Origin: Trichobilharzia szidati
Taxonomy: Eukaryota; Platyhelminthes; Trematoda; Strigeidida; Schistosomatidae
Reading direction: 5' to 3'
Assembly (NCBI GenBank): GCA_944472155.2
Contig: OX235271.1
Span: 26,420,977 to 26,484,976, forward strand
DNA length: 64,000 bases
Part shown: positions 59,566-64,000 of the stretch, piece by piece
Numbering within the stretch: position 1 is the first letter of the stretch
How the letters are laid out: each line of letters starts with the position of its first letter
Notes under the pieces: generated by a model
The model's database searches: none
The model's input: only the letters and a program-made list of their open reading frames with translations
What the model was told of the DNA's origin: nothing
Translations under genes and position numbers: made by a program

Positions 59566-60440
59566 ATATAATCAATTAGAATGCAAGTAGAATAATTATT
59601 ATAGTAATAATAAGTTGTGAAACTAAGATTAAAGTGTGCAAATATAACACAGTATGATATTGATGATGAAGTCAGCATTACAAATAAAAGTGAAACTAAA
59701 ACTCACAGTTATCCGGTGTCAGCGGAAGAGATAACTATTCTGGATTGAGGTGTGAAGACCATTGGTGCAAGAGGGATTGAACAAACTTTTTCTGAACACA
59801 AAACATTTTAAGGCAACTGCTCCAGCTATGCTTAACAATCGAAGGTGTAGAAACCTAGAGGATTGAGGTGTCACTTTCTACAGAAATGTAAAGGCGGAAT
59901 TTTTATCAATCTTGTGCTGTGTATCCACTAGATGTGCCGATATGCAACTACTCTGGCTGGCTTTACGATTCCCTTTCCTAACGACGTTAGACAATATTGA
60001 GTAAGGCTATGGTGTGTTTTCCGAGCCAGTCCACCAGTGTAATTGTCTTCACACTTAGGTGGACAGACCTAGTGGGATGATTGAATTGTAAACAACCTCT
60101 TGTCACCAGTTTAAGTAGCATTATGAAGGCAAACTCCAAAATGATACGAGCTATGTACATTTTCTTACAAATAATTAGGTAGAATGCCTCGATGAAATTA
60201 CACAAGCATGATGTTTTACCATACACAGTCATCTGCTTATTGGTCATTCTAACGAAATGATCTGTTATCTTATTGTTGCTCTTTGTGTTCTGATTCGTAT
60301 ACACTTAAGGCTTTAACATCAATGTATCTAGTAACTTCGGACTGATCTGAATGCAAAACATTTCGTGAAATCATCTGACAATTTGCGTGTACTCCGTAAT
60401 ACAAGTACAAGATGAAATAACAGTCAATTAGTTTTAATTA
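59566..60440. other. intron 8 or flank, unnamed repeat
   Basis: 59,740-59,830 (GAACAAACTTTTTCTGAACA) resembles 62,340-62,410 and part of 17,990-18,060, an unclassified dispersed repeat. The rest is unassigned. Confidence 0.4.
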
Positions 60441-61455
60441 TCATTTAGAATATGGAAACACAGGAGTCAGACTAGGGTGCTTATTATCACCAATGATATT
60501 CCTAATTATGGTGGACTGGATTATGCGTCAGAGAGTGGGAAACGAGAAGACAGGGATACCCTGGGCCGGCGTGAAGAACCTAGAAGACCTGGATTTCGCG
60601 CGTGGATGATTTATGTTTGATGTCACACAAAATCGAAGACTTACAAGCAAAAACCGACAAAATGGTTGAAGAAGCAGCCAGAGAAGACAGGACTCCAGGT
60701 GAACATAGACAAGACGGAGGTTATGAAAATAACCACCAACAACAACAACAGCAGCAGCAGCAACATCCACCGCCAATCACCATCAACAGGAGGGATTTGA
60801 AAGAGGTTACTTCATTCACTCACTGATCTAGGTAGCATTGTCTCAACTACAGGAGGAACGGATGGAGATGTCAAATCGAGAATCAGGTAGGCGAGGAACA
60901 CATTCATCAACCTGAAACCAATCTAAAAAATCTTCCACTGTCACTCAGAATCAACAACAAAATTCGGATTTTCGATACAATCGTCAAGTCAGTCAGTTCT
61001 TCTATACGGTTGGATCAGAAACTTGGCCAGTGGGTCAAAAAGAATATTTCCAACAGCCTGTTTCACACCTTTATCAACAACTAACTGTCTTCGCTGGCTC
61101 TATACTGAAGATCAGATGGCCGGAAAGAATCACCAACAAGAAACTGTGGGAACAAACAAAACAAGAACCAATCGCTCAAAAAATATGCAGGAGAAAGTGG
61201 AGATGGATTGGACACTCGCCGATGACGCCGCTTGGTGACATCGCGCGTCAGGCGAGTGGTCGAGTGGAACCCGAAAGGGAAGCGGCGAGTGGGACGTCCA
61301 AGGGTGACATGGAGGAGATCGTGTGAAGAGGAGTTGAAACAGTGTGCACTAACATGGATGCAGGTGAAAAGTACAGCAGAAGACAGAAGCAAGTGGATAC
61401 GTGCAGTTGAAGCCCTATGTTCCACTAGGAACCCAAGGGAATAATAATAATAAAA
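60441..61455 (+). mobile_element. RTE LINE 3' end with the same disrupted catalytic box
   Basis: It starts GGAGTCAGACTAGGGTGCTT (GVRLGC block), then VDWIMRQRVGNEKTGIPWAG and NLEDLDFA, the same lesion as the 50.7 kb copy, [15 protein letters not shown], a CAA/CAG run, [13 protein letters not shown], and the tail GCCCTATGTTCCACTAGGAA with (TAA)n to 61,455. Confidence 0.88.
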
Positions 61456-61800
61456 TACATACTGTCTCAAACACCACATGACTCTAAGAATCAACGGCTG
61501 GAGACAATAGGTTGCATGGCTCAAAATCGTTGTCAATAGCGCAGATGTATTCAGTCTCTGTAATCTTTCATATTTCTTTCTACCATTACTCATTCTGTTT
61601 CACTCTTATACTTGTCAAAACTCTACTGATTCCCTTCGCTCATTTTCTTGTCTACCTTTGTGTGCTATTTGGAACGTGGCAACTCGAACTGGTGCACTTC
61701 GGTACCAAGTTCTATGTTGAATCCAGACAGACAGACAAGCACCACAGACTACACTCACCCTTGGAACCTATACGTTTTGTTGACTATGCAAATTTATGCC
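61456..61800 (+). mobile_element. SR2-like LINE tail
   Basis: It has CTAAGAATCAACGGCTGGAG, GGCTCAAAATCGTTGTC, a pyrimidine-rich UTR, CAACTCGAACTGGTGCAC and CAGACAGACAGACAAG. Confidence 0.7.
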
Positions 61801-62519
61801 ATTAAATTGTTTCATTTCGTGTAGAAAACCAAAAACGAGTGATTCCAACGAATTTATAATCAACCTTTACAGTCGTATATATATATATAAATGGTTTTTA
61901 AGAAATTACGTCAGCTGAGGGAATTTAACTATAGGTGCGAATACACTGAACAATAATGGTATGAAATGCAATTAAATTGTTTCTGATTATAATCATAGTT
62001 AAATGTCAAGTGCCAAAACAATTAATGTCATATATAGAATACTTCATAACATGTATAGATGTTGGGAAGGGTGTGAAATTATAGAATTAGTAGGCAAATA
62101 AAATAAAAATAATAACGTTACATAGCACTGCGTGAGATTCGATAACACAGAATTTAACCCTACAAAACAAAACTGATTTAGAATGACAAGTGGGACGAGT
62201 GAAATGATACCAGGGACAATTCAAAGTGAGAATAGTAATAGTAACAATTGACATAATAGAGGAAGAGTATACAAACTGAATAAACCAAGATGAAAGATAC
62301 GTAGAGCCGAAATATGAATGGGGATTGTCACACTTTAGCATCGAGGGATTAAGACCATGAAAGTTGGAAGGGCTGAACGAGCTTTTTCTGTATACAGAGA
62401 TCTGGCTTCTCTATTTCGATGGCCAAAGATGGCTTCAGCACTACACATGAGTTTGATACGTAATGATTCGCCCAAGTTATTTTCCGCCTAGTCGATAACT
62501 TTAAAGGTGGAGGTTATAG
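61801..62519. other. unannotated DNA
   Basis: A (TA)n run near 61,878. 62,340-62,410 belongs to the unnamed repeat noted at 59.75 kb. Confidence 0.4.
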
Positions 62520-62750
62520 AGACAAGGTGATCATTACTGGCCAGGTGTTCGATGACTGCACTTCTTACAGCTCCACTTCCACATCTTCGTAATCATGCAG
62601 CATAGTGTTCTTGCACCCTCTTGGAAAAAACCCGAGTTGAAAGACTGATATCCCTATCTCCATACGAGTAGGTGAGTTGATAAACGCATACAGAGTTGGT
62701 CAACTGCGGGTCTTGTCCTTCAGATTATTGAACATTTCATTCATGTTCTT
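62520..62750 (-). pseudogene. Penelope-like endonuclease remnant
   Basis: CCAGGTGTTCGATGACTGCA and TACGAGTAGGTGAGTTGATA, then ATTGAACATTTCATTCATGT, parallel the minus-strand endonuclease region of the 55 kb copy at 55,320-55,450. It is frameshifted. Confidence 0.5.
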
Positions 62751-63019
62751 ATTGATCATATATTATCAAAATGTTAATCAAAACAAACTGACTATTATTC
62801 CATCTTGTACTTGCATCACTCAGCACACTTTCTGAAAGAATTCTAATTTGCCTTTATTGGCATTGTTGTATGCTAAAATTAATGGGTTCATAATTGTGGA
62901 GCCAGAAGAATTTATTGAAAATAATTGTATAATCTTGTTAGTTTTTGTTCTAAATAATGTATAAACGAAGATAAACAGGACGTCTACTGTGTTTTATAAG
63001 CTGCTACAACAAAGTAGCA

Positions 63020-63395
63020 CTTATCAATAGTTAGTTTATAGGGATTTGAGTGGTTTCAGGTGTGATCATTTAGAGAACCTTTGAGAAAAAGGGAGTGCTG
63101 GAAAGTCGTTTGGTCACAGTTTGGGATACTTCACGTGTACACACCCACAAATCCACTGGGGAACGAACCTACTACCTACAGGTTAAGACGTCAGCTCGTT
63201 GGCGATTCAGGCACTTCAGCTGAAATCCAGTGGCCCGTAAATTCTAATTTCTGTCAATTAGCGATTTTTAGCCTCAGCAAGCCAATGGATGTCATAGTTG
63301 CGCATTACCGTAGCGCCCCAAACTAGTACGAAACAGCTCTGCAGCATTCCCTGGTTTTCAATAGTTCTCTAGCTGATATAGATCCATAATAACAA
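63020..63395. mobile_element. SINE2 dimer, decayed
   Basis: The left minus arm has a hammerhead-like 63,082-63,142 with lost core and a tRNA-like head. The right plus arm has CCCCAAACTAGTACGAAACA and tail GCTGATATAGATCC. The arrangement matches the other SINE2 dimers, with a shorter centre. Confidence 0.55.
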
Positions 63396-63652
63396 AACGG
63401 CACTTTTTATGAGGGGAAGGAGATATATTACAAGTTAGTGTTTGCCGTGTGGTCTGTTAACCAGATTTTCAACCCTAATCTGAAACAGAGGTTCTTTCAT
63501 TGGGTTTTTACTGGTACAGACTACCCAGTCAATACATAGTTTTTATCTTACTAACTGGTAATTTATAGGTTGTATGAAAGGACTTTATTCTTCCATTCAT
63601 TTCATTTCGAAGTGGGACATTGTGTCTCAAACTTGACCTCTGAAGTTTCAGT

Positions 63653-63963
63653 AGATGTGATGTGAGGACAAATACTCGCCAAAGACATTGGCTAGAGGTC
63701 GCACTATGTCGTGAATTGGCAGAAGTCAGAATTCATTGGCCATTGGATTGGGTCCCAGTGGCTTAATTGTATACGAGCTCGCCTTGTAACCAGGTCCTGG
63801 GTTCGAACCCAGGTGGGCGCGTACTGTGAAGAGTCCCAAACTAGGACGAAACAGCTGTCCAGTACTCCCAGGTTTTCCAATGGTTCTCTAACTAATGTCA
63901 GCTCATGATGAAAATCCTGTAACCAATCAAATCCCTACAAACCAACACTTGAAGATGTGATGT
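63653..63963 (+). mobile_element. SINE2 monomer, full length, with 11-bp target duplication
   Basis: The element is 63,664-63,952. AGATGTGATGT lies at 63,653-63,663 and 63,953-63,963. The order is 5' leader (GAGGACAAATACTCGCC), tRNA-like part with A-box-like AGTGGCTTAATTG and B box GGTTCGAACCC, hammerhead-like motif, and a 3' region ending CTACAAACCAACACTTGA. This is the reference monomer for the family. Confidence 0.85.
63821..63865 (+). ncRNA. hammerhead-like motif in SINE2 monomer
   Basis: GTACTG, TGAAGAG, TCCCAAACTAGGA, CGAAA, CAGCTGTC, CAGTAC. Stem I is 6 bp and perfect, stem II is intact, stem III is the palindrome CAGCTG, and the cleavage triplet is GTC. C3 is deleted and U7 is A. Confidence 0.7.
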
Positions 63964-64000
63964 ACTTGTACAAGGAGGCTTTGCTAGCTTCATATCCAAC

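Larger units (their letters stand above)
63600..64000 (-). mobile_element. old SINE1 split by a SINE2 insertion
   Basis: 63,608-63,663 (GTGGGACATTGTGTCTCAAA) and 63,953-64,000 (GAGGCTTTGCTAGCTTCATA, then ATCCAAC) are two pieces of one antisense SINE1. A complete SINE2 with its target duplication sits between them. The SINE1 runs off the window. Confidence 0.75.

Noticed and set aside
1..64000. CRISPR array, operon, rRNA or bacterial-type system.
   Set aside because: No regularly spaced direct repeats or prokaryotic gene layout were seen. All repeats are eukaryotic retroelement or transposon types.

Overview
This window looks like nuclear DNA of a blood fluke (Schistosoma). Three things point there: an intron-rich legumain (haemoglobinase) gene with GT-AG introns of kilobase size, SM-alpha-type hammerhead SINEs, and the flatworm retroelement types known from schistosomes (RTE and CR1 LINEs, a Boudicca/CsRn1-like Ty3/gypsy element, Penelope-like elements, a Merlin DNA transposon). 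The DNA is AT-rich and packed with decayed repeats. One run of 499 Ns is an assembly gap. No rRNA gene, genuine tRNA gene or CRISPR array was seen, and nothing prokaryotic.

Layout. Positions 1-26,500 are intergenic and repeat-filled: a tRNA-headed SINE with perfect target-site duplications (971-1204), a broken Ty3/gypsy element on the minus strand (2958-6592), a nearly complete but dead RTE LINE on the minus strand (8776-11890), a 2.5 kb segment between long inverted repeats (12.8-16.5 kb) and many Penelope-like fragments. From 26,542 to at least 57,460 on the plus strand lies one host gene, a legumain-like asparaginyl endopeptidase. I read eight exons that join without a stop into 277 residues. 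The 3' exons lie beyond the window. Its seven complete introns (1.5-6.8 kb) are filled with repeats. From 57,461 to the end the window is intron 8 or flanking repeat DNA.

The gene keeps the catalytic His (residue 150, HGSPG) and Cys (residue 191, EACESG). The Asn of the conserved GSNG motif, the third member of the legumain triad, is Lys at residue 45, so this is probably a diverged paralogue.

The most notable pattern is in the repeats. About eighteen hammerhead-ribozyme-like motifs occur in two tRNA-headed families: SM-alpha and a second family here called SINE2. Every copy I read carries core damage. SINE2, SM-alpha and the Penelope-like elements all recur as head-to-head inverted dimers with both 3' ends outward. 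Two SINE2 dimers are bounded by one target-site duplication around the whole palindrome, and several share a central spacer, so the dimer itself seems to be the mobile unit. A third family, SINE1, appears to be a tRNA head fused to the 5' end and then the 3' tail of the RTE LINE found in the same window, which parallels ruminant Bov-tA/BovB. Names such as SINE1 and SINE2 are working labels, and all similarity statements come from reading by eye.
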